Shown here piece by piece: positions 7,175 through 16,233 of a DNA stretch of 64,000 bases (position 1 is its first letter; every line of letters starts with the position of its first letter). The notes under the pieces are model-generated. The model was not told the DNA's origin. It did no database searches and worked only from the letters and a program-made list of their open reading frames with translations. The translations under genes were made by a program, and so were the position numbers. Origin of the DNA: Comamonas piscis (lineage in GTDB: Bacteria > Pseudomonadota > Gammaproteobacteria > Burkholderiales > Burkholderiaceae_C); the NCBI RefSeq assembly GCF_014109725.1, contig NZ_CP058554.1, positions 3,410,001 to 3,474,000 of the forward strand. Reading direction: 5' to 3'.

Positions 7175-9286
7175 ATGGCCCGCCATACCCCCATAGAACG
7201 CTATCGCAACATCGGCATCTCTGCGCACATCGATGCCGGAAAAACCACGACGACTGAGCGCATCCTGTTCTATACCGGGGTGAGCCACAAGCTGGGCGAG
7301 GTGCATGATGGCGCCGCCACGATGGACTGGATGGCCCAGGAGCAAGAGCGCGGCATCACGATCACCTCGGCAGCGACAACCGCCTTCTGGTCGGGCATGG
7401 AACGCAACTTCCCGGCCCACCGCATCAACATCATCGACACCCCCGGTCACGTGGACTTCACGATCGAGGTCGAGCGCTCCATGCGCGTGCTCGACGGCGC
7501 CGTCATGGTCTATGACTCGGTCGGCGGCGTGCAGCCGCAGTCGGAAACCGTCTGGCGCCAGGCCAACAAGTACAAGGTGCCACGCCTGGCCTTCGTCAAC
7601 AAGATGGACCGCATTGGTGCGGACTTCTTCCGCGTGCGCCAGATGATGGTGGACCGCCTGAAGGCCAACCCCGTGCCCATCGTGATCCCGATTGGCGCCG
7701 AGGCCGAGTTCTCTGGCGTGATTGACCTGATCAAGATGAAGGCCATCATCTGGGACGAGGCCTCGCAGGGCATGCAGTTCGAGTACCGGGAGATTCCCGC
7801 CGAGCTGCTGGCATCGGCGCAAGAGTGGCGCACCAAGATGGTGGAAGCCGCTGCCGAAGCCAGCGAAGCGCTGACCGACAAGTACCTGAGCGAGGGTGAT
7901 CTGCCCGAGGCCGACATCATTGCGGGCTTGCGCCTGCGCACCATTGCGACGGAGATCCAGCCCATGCTCTGTGGCTCGGCCTTCAAGAACAAGGGTGTGC
8001 AGCGTTTGCTGGATGCCGTAGTCGAGCTGATGCCGTCGCCGCTGGATGTGCCTGCGGTGACTGGCCACAGCGAGGACGACGAAGATGGCGAATTGCTGAC
8101 CCGCCGCGCGGACGATGGCGAGAAGTTCTCTGCCCTCGCCTTCAAGCTGATGACCGACCCGTTTGTGGGCCAGCTGACCTTTGTGCGCGTCTACTCTGGC
8201 GTGCTCAGCAAGGGCGATCTGGTCTACAACCCGATCCGTGGCCGCAAGGAGCGCATTGGCCGCATCGTGCAGATGCATGCCAATGAGCGCCAGGAAATCG
8301 ACGAGATCCGCGCCGGCGACATTGCAGCCTGTGTGGGCCTCAAAGAGGTGACGACCGGAGAGACCTTGAGCGACCCGAGCGCGCCGATCATTTTGGAGCG
8401 CATGTCCTTCCCTGAGCCCGTCATTGCGCAAGCGATCGAGCCCAAGACCAAGGCCGACCAGGAAAAGATGGGCATCGCCCTGTCGCGCCTGGCTGCCGAG
8501 GACCCCTCGTTCCGCGTGCGCACCGATGAGGAATCGGGCCAGACCATCATCGCCGGCATGGGCGAGCTGCATCTGGAGATCATCGTGGACCGCATGAAGC
8601 GGGAGTTCAACGTAGAGGCCAATGTGGGCAAGCCCCAGGTGGCCTACCGCGAGACCATCCGCAACACGGTCAAGGATGTGGACGGCAAGTTTGTGCGCCA
8701 GTCGGGCGGCAAGGGCCAGTACGGCCATGTGGTGTTCACCCTGGAGCCGATGGAGTCCGGCGGAGGCTTTGCCTTTGTCGACGAGATCAAGGGCGGCGTG
8801 GTGCCACGTGAGTACATCCCCGCCGTGGAGAAGGGGGTGCGCGAAGCACTGACGACTGGCGTGCTGGCCGGCTACCCGGTGGTGGATGTGCGCGTGCGGC
8901 TGACCTTTGGTTCGTACCACGATGTGGACTCGTCCGAGCAGGCCTTCAAGATGGCGGCCATCTTCGGCTTCAAGGAAGGCATGAAGAAGGCCAACCCGGT
9001 CATCCTGGAGCCGATGATGGCGGTCGAGGTGGAAACGCCGGAGGACTATGCCGGTACCGTCATGGGCGACCTGTCATCGCGCCGGGGCATGGTGCAGGGC
9101 ATGGACGATATCGCCGGTGGCGGCAAGAGCATCAAGGCCGAGGTTCCCCTGTCCGAGATGTTTGGCTATGCGACGCAGCTGCGCTCGATGACGCAAGGCC
9201 GTGCCACCTACACGATGGAGTTCAAGCGCTACACCGAAGCGCCAGCCCATGTGGTGGCTGGCATTGCGACCCGGTCGAACCGCTAA
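7175..9286 (+). CDS. fusA: elongation factor G (stand-alone copy)
   Basis: 703 residues with an excellent AAGGAGG ribosome site. EF-G is the GTPase that moves tRNA and mRNA during translation elongation and helps recycle ribosomes. G1 AHIDAGKT is at residues 17-24; RGITIT in switch I, DTPGH and NKMD follow, and the C-terminal domains IV and V are complete. It is not next to rpsL, rpsG or tuf, so it is probably the second EF-G gene often found in Burkholderiales; the str-operon copy would lie elsewhere. A terminator follows at 9330. The palindrome upstream raises the possibility of control by the ArsR-type protein. Confidence 0.93.
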   Translation: MARHTPIERYRNIGISAHIDAGKTTTTERILFYTGVSHKLGEVHDGAATMDWMAQEQERGITITSAATTAFWSGMERNFPAHRINIIDTPGHVDFTIEVERSMRVLDGAVMVYDSVGGVQPQSETVWRQANKYKVPRLAFVNKMDRIGADFFRVRQMMVDRLKANPVPIVIPIGAEAEFSGVIDLIKMKAIIWDEASQGMQFEYREIPAELLASAQEWRTKMVEAAAEASEALTDKYLSEGDLPEADIIAGLRLRTIATEIQPMLCGSAFKNKGVQRLLDAVVELMPSPLDVPAVTGHSEDDEDGELLTRRADDGEKFSALAFKLMTDPFVGQLTFVRVYSGVLSKGDLVYNPIRGRKERIGRIVQMHANERQEIDEIRAGDIAACVGLKEVTTGETLSDPSAPIILERMSFPEPVIAQAIEPKTKADQEKMGIALSRLAAEDPSFRVRTDEESGQTIIAGMGELHLEIIVDRMKREFNVEANVGKPQVAYRETIRNTVKDVDGKFVRQSGGKGQYGHVVFTLEPMESGGGFAFVDEIKGGVVPREYIPAVEKGVREALTTGVLAGYPVVDVRVRLTFGSYHDVDSSEQAFKMAAIFGFKEGMKKANPVILEPMMAVEVETPEDYAGTVMGDLSSRRGMVQGMDDIAGGGKSIKAEVPLSEMFGYATQLRSMTQGRATYTMEFKRYTEAPAHVVAGIATRSNR

Positions 9287-9329
9287 GGCCCTGGCCTGCT
9301 TCGGCAGGCCACATCACCGCCAAACCAAA

Positions 9330-9366
9330 CAGGCACACCGCTCCTAAGGCTGTGTGCCTGTTTTTT
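9330..9366 (+). terminator. rho-independent terminator of the EF-G gene
   Basis: A perfect 9-bp stem (CAGGCACAC with GTGTGCCTG), a 13-base loop and then six T residues, 43 bp after the EF-G stop. Confidence 0.85.
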
Positions 9367-9377
9367 ATGCGCAGTCG

Positions 9378-10196
9378 TTAAAAGCGCCAGGTGGCGCCCA
9401 ACAGCGGCCCGGCCATCGTCACATCGATGCGCGTGCCGCCCCGGCGGTAGTCCAGGGTCAGCACCCGGTAGCCCAGCGAGACAAAGGCCTGCTCGCTCCA
9501 CTGGTAGTTGACGGTGGCAGCGACCTGGTGCGTGGCGCGCGAGCCCAGGCCAAAGCCGCCCACATCGCCATAGGCAATAGCCGACCAGCGCGGCGCTAGG
9601 GGGATATGGGCGCGGAGCCCAATGACGGGGTCGACAAAGCGCTTTTCTGGCGAGGTTTGCACCAGACCGCCCGCCACATCGACCGAGGCCTTGACGCTCC
9701 AGGCGCGCAGGCCCGCCAGCAGATCCAGGTTGATATCGGCATTGGAGACCGCGCGGTAGCCCGCTGCCAAGGTGGCGGAGGCCTGGCGGAAACTGCCTGA
9801 TGCTGGCAGGCCCAGCGGCAATTTTCCCGAGCGCGAGCTGGACGAATAGCTGATATCGCCCAGCAGCACCAGGCGGTCCTTGCGGGCATAGCCGGTCAAA
9901 AAGAAGGCGGCATCCAGGTCCTTCATCACCTCGGAAAAGGACTTGTCCATGGACACCACACCGGCGCCGCTGAAGGCCCGCAGATCACCGCCGATACCAC
10001 TGGCCCAGACATAGGGCGTCAGCTGAACAGCCCAGGCGCCGGTGGCGCCCTCCTCAGCTGGCGGTGGCAGCTGCTGGGCCGCAGCGGCCAAGGGCAGGCC
10101 TGCGATGGCGACCAGCGTTGCAAGCCAGCAGCGGCCCGGAATGGCTCCGCGCCGTGCATCTGAAGAGCACCCGAAGCTGCAAGCTGTAATCTTCAT
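9378..10196 (-). CDS. small outer-membrane beta-barrel protein
   Basis: 272 residues. A basic N-terminus and hydrophobic segment end in AAAA-QQLP near residue 40, a signal peptide. The mature part has alternating amphipathic strands (for example WAVQLTPYVWASG and RLVLLGDISYSSSS) and ends in phenylalanine (LLGATWRF), as outer-membrane barrels require for BAM recognition. Length suggests an 8-10 strand barrel. Its ATG overlaps the stop of the large repeat protein upstream by four bases, so the two are translated together. Substrate or ligand unknown. It may be the outer-membrane partner of that secreted protein. Confidence 0.75.
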   Translation of the reverse strand: MKITACSFGCSSDARRGAIPGRCWLATLVAIAGLPLAAAAQQLPPPAEEGATGAWAVQLTPYVWASGIGGDLRAFSGAGVVSMDKSFSEVMKDLDAAFFLTGYARKDRLVLLGDISYSSSSRSGKLPLGLPASGSFRQASATLAAGYRAVSNADINLDLLAGLRAWSVKASVDVAGGLVQTSPEKRFVDPVIGLRAHIPLAPRWSAIAYGDVGGFGLGSRATHQVAATVNYQWSEQAFVSLGYRVLTLDYRRGGTRIDVTMAGPLLGATWRF

Positions 10197-13100
10197 CGCT
10201 GAGCCCTTCTTCGGTTTCGCCAGGCCCAGGCCAGCAGCATCAGGCTCAGTGCCACGATGGACACTCCGTTCAGGCTAGCCACGGGCGTTACCGCTGAGCC
10301 CGGAGGCACGCTCCCATCGTCCTCGACAGTCAGTATGTCCTTGGCGGGCGAGGTATCGAGATACGCCGATCCGCTGAGATCGTCTGCATCATTCACATAC
10401 GTGCCCGCTCTGGCGCTGACCTGCACGCTGATCGCGCAGCTCGCGTTGGCCTCTACATCCGCACCCCTAATGGACAGCGCGTTGCCGCCCGGCACCGCTG
10501 TGACGGCGCCGTTGCCACAGCTGGTAGATGCACTGGGCGTGGGCGCGATCGCCAGCCCTGCAGGCAATGTATTGGTCAGCTCAAAGCCTGTTCTCGCACC
10601 GGTCCCCACATTGATTACGCTCAGGGTCAGCGTGCTGGTTTCACGGGCCTTGATCGACTTGGGCGCGAAAGCGATCTGCACGGCGGTGTTGACCAAGGCA
10701 GACAGCGAGGCTTCCGTGGCCGATGCATTCGTGGTTCCGGCATCCGTGGTGATCGCTCCGGCAGGAATGCTGTTCACCTTGTTGCCGGTCGATGACAGAA
10801 ACACATCGATGGTGAGGTCACAGCTGTCTTGGCCATCCCCATAGGCACTGAAGTAAAAGCCAGAGAACGTAAATGCGTCCTGGCCCGGAGGCATGGTCAG
10901 GTTGGTGGCCGCAGACCCGTCTTCGTTTTTGCAGGTCGTGGCCAGGTTGGGTTCGGGGGCAATCAGCATGCCGGCGGGTAGATGGTCGGTGATCGAGATG
11001 TTGCCTTGCGGCAGGCTGCTGCTGCTTGTAGCGGCGAAATGCAAGGTCAACGGCACCGACTGCCCACCAAAGGCACTACTCACCGGGAAGCTCTTGACGA
11101 CGGAGATGCCCATGTTCGCCTGGGACAACTCTGCCGTCAGCTCCAGCGGATTGGTTTGGTTCTGGTCGTTGGTGATGGCATTGGCGGGGATGCGGTTGGT
11201 CAGCTTGCCAAAGTTCAAGGGGTTGCCGCCGTTGTGCGTCAGCTCCACCTCGATCTGGCAGGCGCCACCCGCCGCTACGGTGCCCCCGGTGACGTCAATC
11301 CTGTCCGAGCTATTGGCAGCGCCCGGTGTGATGCTCACGGTCGCCGCGCAGGTGTTGGCCATCACTTGGCTGTTTTGCAGGTAGCCAAAGGCAGCACTGC
11401 CGGGCAGCGCGTCCATCACGGCCAGATTCGTGATGGGCGTTTGCGCGGTGCTGTTGTCAAAGCTCAGGATCAGCCGCGTCTTGGCGCCGCCATTGGCGCC
11501 AATCTGGTTGGGGCTGAAGCGCTTGCTCGCGTTGAAATCACCGGTCACGGCTACCCGGGCGTTGACGGCGCTGGGGTTCGACACCCCTTGCGCGCTCGTC
11601 ACCGTGTTCGCACCAATCGTGTTCTGGTAACCGCCAGACTGGTTGCTGACGAGCTTGATCCAGAAAAAGCAACCCTGGTTCAGGCTGGCATTGGTGGCCG
11701 CTGCGCCTACCGCGCCAGGTACGCTGGCGCCACTGAAGCTGACCCGGTCCCGGCCCGCTTCGTCAGCGACAGAGACGCTGCCATTGACCGCGCAACTGGC
11801 GGCTGCTGTGTCTCCATCGGGGGTGGTCTGGACCAAGGCCTGCAAGGGCTGCACGGCCCTGACGCCGTTGGGCAGCAGATCCGACACCACCACCTGGCTG
11901 TAGGTCGTGTCGTAGAGACGGTTGAACACATTCACCCGCATCCAGAAGGCCTCACCCTTGGCCACTTGCAAGCCTCCGGTGGTGCCGGTATGGCTCCGGG
12001 TGCGCGCATCGTTGTAGAAGGTCTTGCTCAAGCTCAGGGCGCCGCCGCTGCCCGATGCGGTGACGGACAGGTCGGCCGAGGTGGCCGCATCGATATCTGC
12101 TCCCGAGATGCCGTCAAAGCCCACATCGCTGGTGTTCAGCGCGTTCGTGGTGTTGCCCAGGGCCGAGGTGGCCTTGACCCAAAACTCCACATAACAACTC
12201 CCCAGCGAGCCCCGAATGAGGTTGGCGGCCGGCACCGTAAAGCCGGCAAGCGCCACGGTGGTCGCATTGGCAGCCAGGCTGGGTTTGGGTGTAGACCATA
12301 CGCAGGTTCCACCCACCTCACTGGCCACCGCCACCAAACCGGCCGGCAGCGTGTCGGTTAGGGTGCCACCCGTCAACGGGAGCGGCAAGGGGTTGCTGAA
12401 ATACACCCGCACCGGCACCGCCTGGCCCACCACGGCTGATGCCGCTCCCGTCGTGAACGAGCGGCCATGCAGGTTGCCGGGCTGGGGCAACAGGTTGGTT
12501 TTGGCGCTGGAGCCGCTCATGAACGCCTTCGTCATCTTGATCTGGCTGCGCACATAGAGCGTGCTCTGGGCGGGGACCACGTTGGAGCTGCTGCCATCAC
12601 TGACGGCACCCGCAGGGATGGTGTTGACCAAGGCGCCGCTGGCTGCCGCGCTGGCCTCGACCAAAGCCGTCACCGTGCAAATGCCCCCTGGCGCTACTGT
12701 CGCCCCCACCACGCTGACTGACGAGGAACCCATGGCGCTGGGGGTGCTGGCAGGACCGCAGCTGCCACTGAACTCAGGCGTCTCCAGCAGCGTCAGCCCG
12801 GCTGGAAGTGCATCGCTAAAGCCGACATTGCTCTTGGCCTCAGGCTCATTGTTTTTGACCGTGATGGTCAGGGTGCTCCGCCCGCCTGCGGGGATCGTGG
12901 CTGGCGCAAAGCTTTTGCCCACGGCAAAGGGACTGGTCGGCGCACGCACCCGCAAGGTGGCAGAGAACGGATCGGACTCCAAGCGATTGGAGCCGGCCAT
13001 GGCATAGGCGCCGCCTTGGGGGACGCTGTTGATGAGGTTGCTGTCTTCGCTCAGATCGCCCGATTGCACGGGGATGGACAGCTGACAGGCCGGGTCCGTG

Positions 13101-13507
13101 CTGCCGGGCACGTATGGAAGATTCAGTCCTGACACGGACAGTGTCTGAGCTTTGGTGCCAGCAGGGGCATCCAAAAAATCGGACAACGCCAGCGCGCCAC
13201 CCGTGCAGCCAGGGCCAGAGAGCGTGGCGAGCGCCAAGTCGGCTGGCGAGAACCACAGCTGACCAGGGGGCATCGTCTCTGGCAGCGTGTCCGTGACCGC
13301 GGCATCCAGCGCGCCACCGCTGGTGTTGAAAAAATCAAAAGTGAGGATGGACTGGCTGTTGGCAGAGATATCGGTGGGTGCGAATTTTTTATTCGCTAAA
13401 AAATCCTGCGCCTGTGCCCCGCCAATGGCCGAGACTAGCAAAGCTGCCGTGACTAGATGCCTGGCCCACAGGGCTTCTCTGCTGGGTAAACGGTTTGTCG
13501 CTTTCAT
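10193..13507 (-). CDS. large DUF11-type repeat surface protein
   Basis: 1104 residues. A signal peptide ends about residue 33 (GGAQA-QD). The mature protein is built of about seven immunoglobulin-like repeats of roughly 140-160 residues, each with a K-x-F-x-P start, a STLT-type strand and a TDTLPAGL-type end, as in the DUF11/DUF7933 family of bacterial surface proteins. The C-terminus has a short Pro-rich hinge, a hydrophobic helix and a basic tail (NRRRAQR), resembling a variant IPTL-CTERM sorting signal without the usual IPTLSEWG. It is expected to be exported and held at the envelope by an exosortase system. It is coupled by ATGA to the following barrel gene. Specific function unknown. Confidence 0.85.
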   Translation of the reverse strand: MKATNRLPSREALWARHLVTAALLVSAIGGAQAQDFLANKKFAPTDISANSQSILTFDFFNTSGGALDAAVTDTLPETMPPGQLWFSPADLALATLSGPGCTGGALALSDFLDAPAGTKAQTLSVSGLNLPYVPGSTDPACQLSIPVQSGDLSEDSNLINSVPQGGAYAMAGSNRLESDPFSATLRVRAPTSPFAVGKSFAPATIPAGGRSTLTITVKNNEPEAKSNVGFSDALPAGLTLLETPEFSGSCGPASTPSAMGSSSVSVVGATVAPGGICTVTALVEASAAASGALVNTIPAGAVSDGSSSNVVPAQSTLYVRSQIKMTKAFMSGSSAKTNLLPQPGNLHGRSFTTGAASAVVGQAVPVRVYFSNPLPLPLTGGTLTDTLPAGLVAVASEVGGTCVWSTPKPSLAANATTVALAGFTVPAANLIRGSLGSCYVEFWVKATSALGNTTNALNTSDVGFDGISGADIDAATSADLSVTASGSGGALSLSKTFYNDARTRSHTGTTGGLQVAKGEAFWMRVNVFNRLYDTTYSQVVVSDLLPNGVRAVQPLQALVQTTPDGDTAAASCAVNGSVSVADEAGRDRVSFSGASVPGAVGAAATNASLNQGCFFWIKLVSNQSGGYQNTIGANTVTSAQGVSNPSAVNARVAVTGDFNASKRFSPNQIGANGGAKTRLILSFDNSTAQTPITNLAVMDALPGSAAFGYLQNSQVMANTCAATVSITPGAANSSDRIDVTGGTVAAGGACQIEVELTHNGGNPLNFGKLTNRIPANAITNDQNQTNPLELTAELSQANMGISVVKSFPVSSAFGGQSVPLTLHFAATSSSSLPQGNISITDHLPAGMLIAPEPNLATTCKNEDGSAATNLTMPPGQDAFTFSGFYFSAYGDGQDSCDLTIDVFLSSTGNKVNSIPAGAITTDAGTTNASATEASLSALVNTAVQIAFAPKSIKARETSTLTLSVINVGTGARTGFELTNTLPAGLAIAPTPSASTSCGNGAVTAVPGGNALSIRGADVEANASCAISVQVSARAGTYVNDADDLSGSAYLDTSPAKDILTVEDDGSVPPGSAVTPVASLNGVSIVALSLMLLAWAWRNRRRAQR

Positions 13508-14409
13508 AATCCCCCATCAAAAGTACTGTGTCCGCGCCTGTATCGGATGGAGCATTTGGTACTTTTGACTACACTCCTTTCTCATTGAAATTCGATTTTT
13601 GCAACGCAAAATACCTGGAAATCAATCTCTAGAACGGCGTGGCAGTGGGCTGCCTCGGCTGCATTGCAAAACGACGAACAACACCACAGCTTGTGGTTTT
13701 TCGAGCCGCTAGAACCCGAATTTCCCTGATCCCCTGAGCTAAGCGAGCACCCCGGAGCCCGTCAAGATGGGAGAATGTTTGCCTTGCTTTTTATCAGCCT
13801 TTCAGCCCGAAGCAGTAAAAGGCAGCACGTCAGCAATGAACTTAAGGACCCTCTGCAAAACTCCCTGCCGTGGTCTGAACGCGGTCTCGGGCGATCCGCT
13901 GCGCTGTCTTCCTTGTCAATAGCTACGGCTATTGACTGCAAAAGACGCCTTGCGTCTCATCCCGATCCGCGTCTTTCCCGCTTGGCGAGGGTTTTGCAGA
14001 GCATCCTTAACTGTGTCTCCCTGGCCATTGAACGGGAAGCATCAGGGGGGTGGGCAATGGCAAATCATGGCTGTATAGTTTTGGACTTGCGACCGCTTAA
14101 TACCATTGAATAAAAATGGGCTTGGTGTGGCTTTGGATATATCAATGCAGTATCAATTTCGATTATGACCCTGCGCTTAAATCAGCAGCTCGCAAACAAA
14201 ATAGCTCCAGCAATCTGGCCTTTAAAAAACAAATTGCATTAAGATTCAAATCAGTTTTACTGTCAACGAATAAAAGCACTTGGTTGTAATTACTTACATA
14301 TAAAATGCAATCGACTGGGTTATACCGATCATTGTTTTCTCGGCCGATGGCTGGGTGCACGCTTTGCCGCCAGCTTGACGCCACTACCAGCCGTATATTC
14401 AAATGGCTT
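13508..14409. other. non-coding interval with a probable MITE
   Basis: About 900 bp between two leftward genes. The left part should contain the promoter of the DUF11-type gene. The centre holds the inverted-repeat element at 13842-14010. The right 400 bp is AT-rich and has no convincing gene: open frames crossing it lack ribosome sites and have no protein-like composition. Confidence 0.7.
13842..14010. mobile_element. probable MITE (IS5-type ends, TTAA duplication)
   Basis: Ends are GGACCCTCTGCAAAA at 13846-13860 and its inverted counterpart at 13992-14006 (13 of 15 bases match). They are flanked by TTAA on both sides (13842-13845 and 14007-14010), a target duplication fitting the YTAR preference of IS5-group elements. 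The body is 161 bp with no coding capacity. Inside are two short hairpins: CAATAGC/GCTATTG and AGACGC/GCGTCT. Size and structure fit a non-autonomous element moved by a transposase elsewhere; the parent is not identified. Confidence 0.65.
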
Positions 14410-15300
14410 TTAACCCACATGCGCAAAGCGCTCTGCCAACCAGTCGATAAACACCCGCAGCCGCGCCGAAGGCTGGTGGCTATAGGGATGCAGCACCGAT
14501 ACCGGCATAGAAGGCGGCGGTAAATCAGGCAGCACCTCCAGCAACTCGCCCTCTTCCATCGCCTGCGCAATGCGGTAGCGCGGCACCTGCACCATTCCCA
14601 AACCCGCCAAGGCCGCACCGGTGTACAGATCGGCCCCGTTGACGGTGATGCTGGGTTTGAGCCGCCGCTCCACCACCTGCTTGCCCACGCAAAACTCCAG
14701 CGCCACCGGCCGGCCCGTGGCGCTGGAGACATAGGCAACGGCGGCATGCTGCGCCAGCTCCTCCAGCGACTGCGGCAGGCCATGGCGCTCGGCATAGCCA
14801 CGGCTGACCACAGTGACCTGGCGCAACGATGCGACCTGGCGCCCGATCAGCGTCGAGTTTTGCAGGCTGCCGGCCCGCAGCACGCAGTCCACCCCTTCGC
14901 GCACCAGATCCACCAGCCGGTCGTCTTCGGCCATATGCAGTTGCACGCCAGGGTACTGGTCAGCAAAGGCACCCAGATGGGGCATCACAAAATAGCGCGC
15001 CAAGGTGCCTTGCAGGTTGACCCGCAGCAGACCCTGCGGCGGTGCGTGGCGAAAGGCCGTCTCCGCCTCCTGCAGGTCGGCCAGCAGCCGGGTGCAACGG
15101 CGGTAGTAGTCCTCGCCCTCGGGCGTCAAGCGCACCTGGCGTGTGGTGCGGTCCAGCAGACGCGCGCCTACCCGGGCCTCCAAGCGCTGGACCAGGTTGG
15201 TCACCGTGGCGCGCGGGATCTGCAAATCGTCCGACGCCTGCGCAAAGCTGCTGCGGTCGGCCACCCGCACAAATACCTGCATCTCTTGAAAACGGTCCAT
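14410..15300 (-). CDS. LysR-family transcriptional regulator
   Basis: 296 residues from the ATG at 15300 (MDRFQEM); a start six codons upstream at 15318 is less typical. The N-terminal winged helix-turn-helix (residues about 5-65, SFAQASDDLQIPRATVTNLV) is followed by the periplasmic-binding-like effector domain. The sequence style (MDRF-QEMQVFVRV) belongs to the large LysR group that commonly sits next to an oxidoreductase gene it controls. It is divergent from the SDR gene, with 131 bp between the starts containing an inverted repeat, so it probably regulates that gene and itself. Effector unknown. Confidence 0.88.
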   Translation of the reverse strand: MDRFQEMQVFVRVADRSSFAQASDDLQIPRATVTNLVQRLEARVGARLLDRTTRQVRLTPEGEDYYRRCTRLLADLQEAETAFRHAPPQGLLRVNLQGTLARYFVMPHLGAFADQYPGVQLHMAEDDRLVDLVREGVDCVLRAGSLQNSTLIGRQVASLRQVTVVSRGYAERHGLPQSLEELAQHAAVAYVSSATGRPVALEFCVGKQVVERRLKPSITVNGADLYTGAALAGLGMVQVPRYRIAQAMEEGELLEVLPDLPPPSMPVSVLHPYSHQPSARLRVFIDWLAERFAHVG

Positions 15301-15355
15301 CGCGACGAGGCCGATCAACGGCGGCGCAGATTATTAAAGTAAACCGAATTATAAA

Positions 15356-15384
15356 ATTCAAACTAGCTCAATGATCTTTTGAAT
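15356..15384. promoter_or_regulatory. inverted repeat in the LysR/SDR divergent promoter
   Basis: ATTCAAA at 15356-15362 and TTTGAAT at 15378-15384 form a perfect 7-bp inverted repeat with a 15-base spacer in an AT-rich region between the two divergent genes. LysR dimers often bind such spaced dyads. Assignment is by position only. Confidence 0.4.
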
Positions 15385-15431
15385 GGAATAGTGAAAAATC
15401 CAACTATCCCATCAACGACGTGAAAGCAGAC

Positions 15432-16169
15432 ATGAACAAGCCCACCTCCATCGCCCTCATCACCGGCGCATCGCGCGGCATTGGCGCCAGCATGGCCCGG
15501 CGTCTGGCCCAAGACGGTTATGCCATCGCCATCAACTACGCCAGCCAGGCGCAAGAGGCCGAAGCGCTGGCCCAGGCGCTGGTGCAAGAAGGGGGCCAGG
15601 CCATAGCGGTCCGCGCCGATATCTCGCAAGCCGACCAGGTCGCCGCCCTGTTCAGTGCTGTCGAGCAGCAGCTGGGCAAGATCGATGTGCTCGTCAACAA
15701 TGCCGGCGTGCTGACCACCAGCCCCCTGGCTGAGACCAGCGACGCGCTGTTTGCCAAGACCTTTGCGATCAACACACAAGGCGTCTTCAACACCCTGCGC
15801 GAGGCTGCTACTCGCATGAACGCAGGCGGCCGCATCATCAATGTCTCCACCACCGCGCTGGCCCTGAACCTGCCGGGCTACGCCATCTACAACGGCAGCA
15901 AGGCCGCCGTCGAGGCCTTTACCCGCGTGTTTGCCAAAGAGCTGCGCGGCCGCCAGATCACCGTCAACGCGGTGGCCCCCGGCCCGGTGGCGACCGAGCT
16001 GTTCTTTGCCGGCAAGACCGAGGCCCAGATCGAACACTTTGCCAAGATGCCCCCGCTGGAGCGCCTGGGCGAGCCCGAAGACATCGCCGCCGTGGTCGCC
16101 TTTCTGGCCAGCAAGGAGTCTGGCTGGATCAACGGCCAGGTGCTGCGCGCCAATGGAGGGATTGCTTAA
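15432..16169 (+). CDS. SDR-family oxidoreductase
   Basis: 245 residues from the ATG at 15432; a GTG four codons earlier (15420) is possible. Classical short-chain dehydrogenase with the nucleotide-binding motif TGASRGIG at residues 11-18, NNAG in the central sheet, catalytic Ser in NVSTTA and YNGSK as the YxxxK pair. It resembles 3-oxoacyl-ACP reductase-like SDRs that act on small carbonyl compounds with NAD(P)H; the substrate cannot be read from sequence. Divergence from the LysR gene suggests an inducible stress or xenobiotic function. Confidence 0.88.
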   Translation: MNKPTSIALITGASRGIGASMARRLAQDGYAIAINYASQAQEAEALAQALVQEGGQAIAVRADISQADQVAALFSAVEQQLGKIDVLVNNAGVLTTSPLAETSDALFAKTFAINTQGVFNTLREAATRMNAGGRIINVSTTALALNLPGYAIYNGSKAAVEAFTRVFAKELRGRQITVNAVAPGPVATELFFAGKTEAQIEHFAKMPPLERLGEPEDIAAVVAFLASKESGWINGQVLRANGGIA

Positions 16170-16185
16170 GAATCAACCCGCGCCC

Positions 16186-16204
16186 TGCTGGCAGCCTGCC
16201 AGCA
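16186..16204. terminator. hairpin between convergent genes
   Basis: A perfect 8-bp stem, TGCTGGCA with TGCCAGCA, and a 3-base loop between the SDR gene and the convergent dgoD. No T-run follows on either strand, so termination strength is uncertain. Confidence 0.45.
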
Positions 16205-16233
16205 CGCCGGCGACGGAGGCAGCTCAGCTCAGA

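Noticed and set aside
7085..8920. Long minus-strand frame across the EF-G gene
   Set aside because: Composition is typical of a reverse-frame shadow; EF-G is certain on the other strand.
13775..14113. 112-codon plus-strand frame in the 13.5-14.4 kb interval
   Set aside because: It spans both ends of the probable MITE and has no ribosome site or protein-like pattern.
14163..14801. Minus-strand frame extending past the LysR gene end
   Set aside because: Out of frame with the LysR gene, Arg/Trp-rich, no homology signal.
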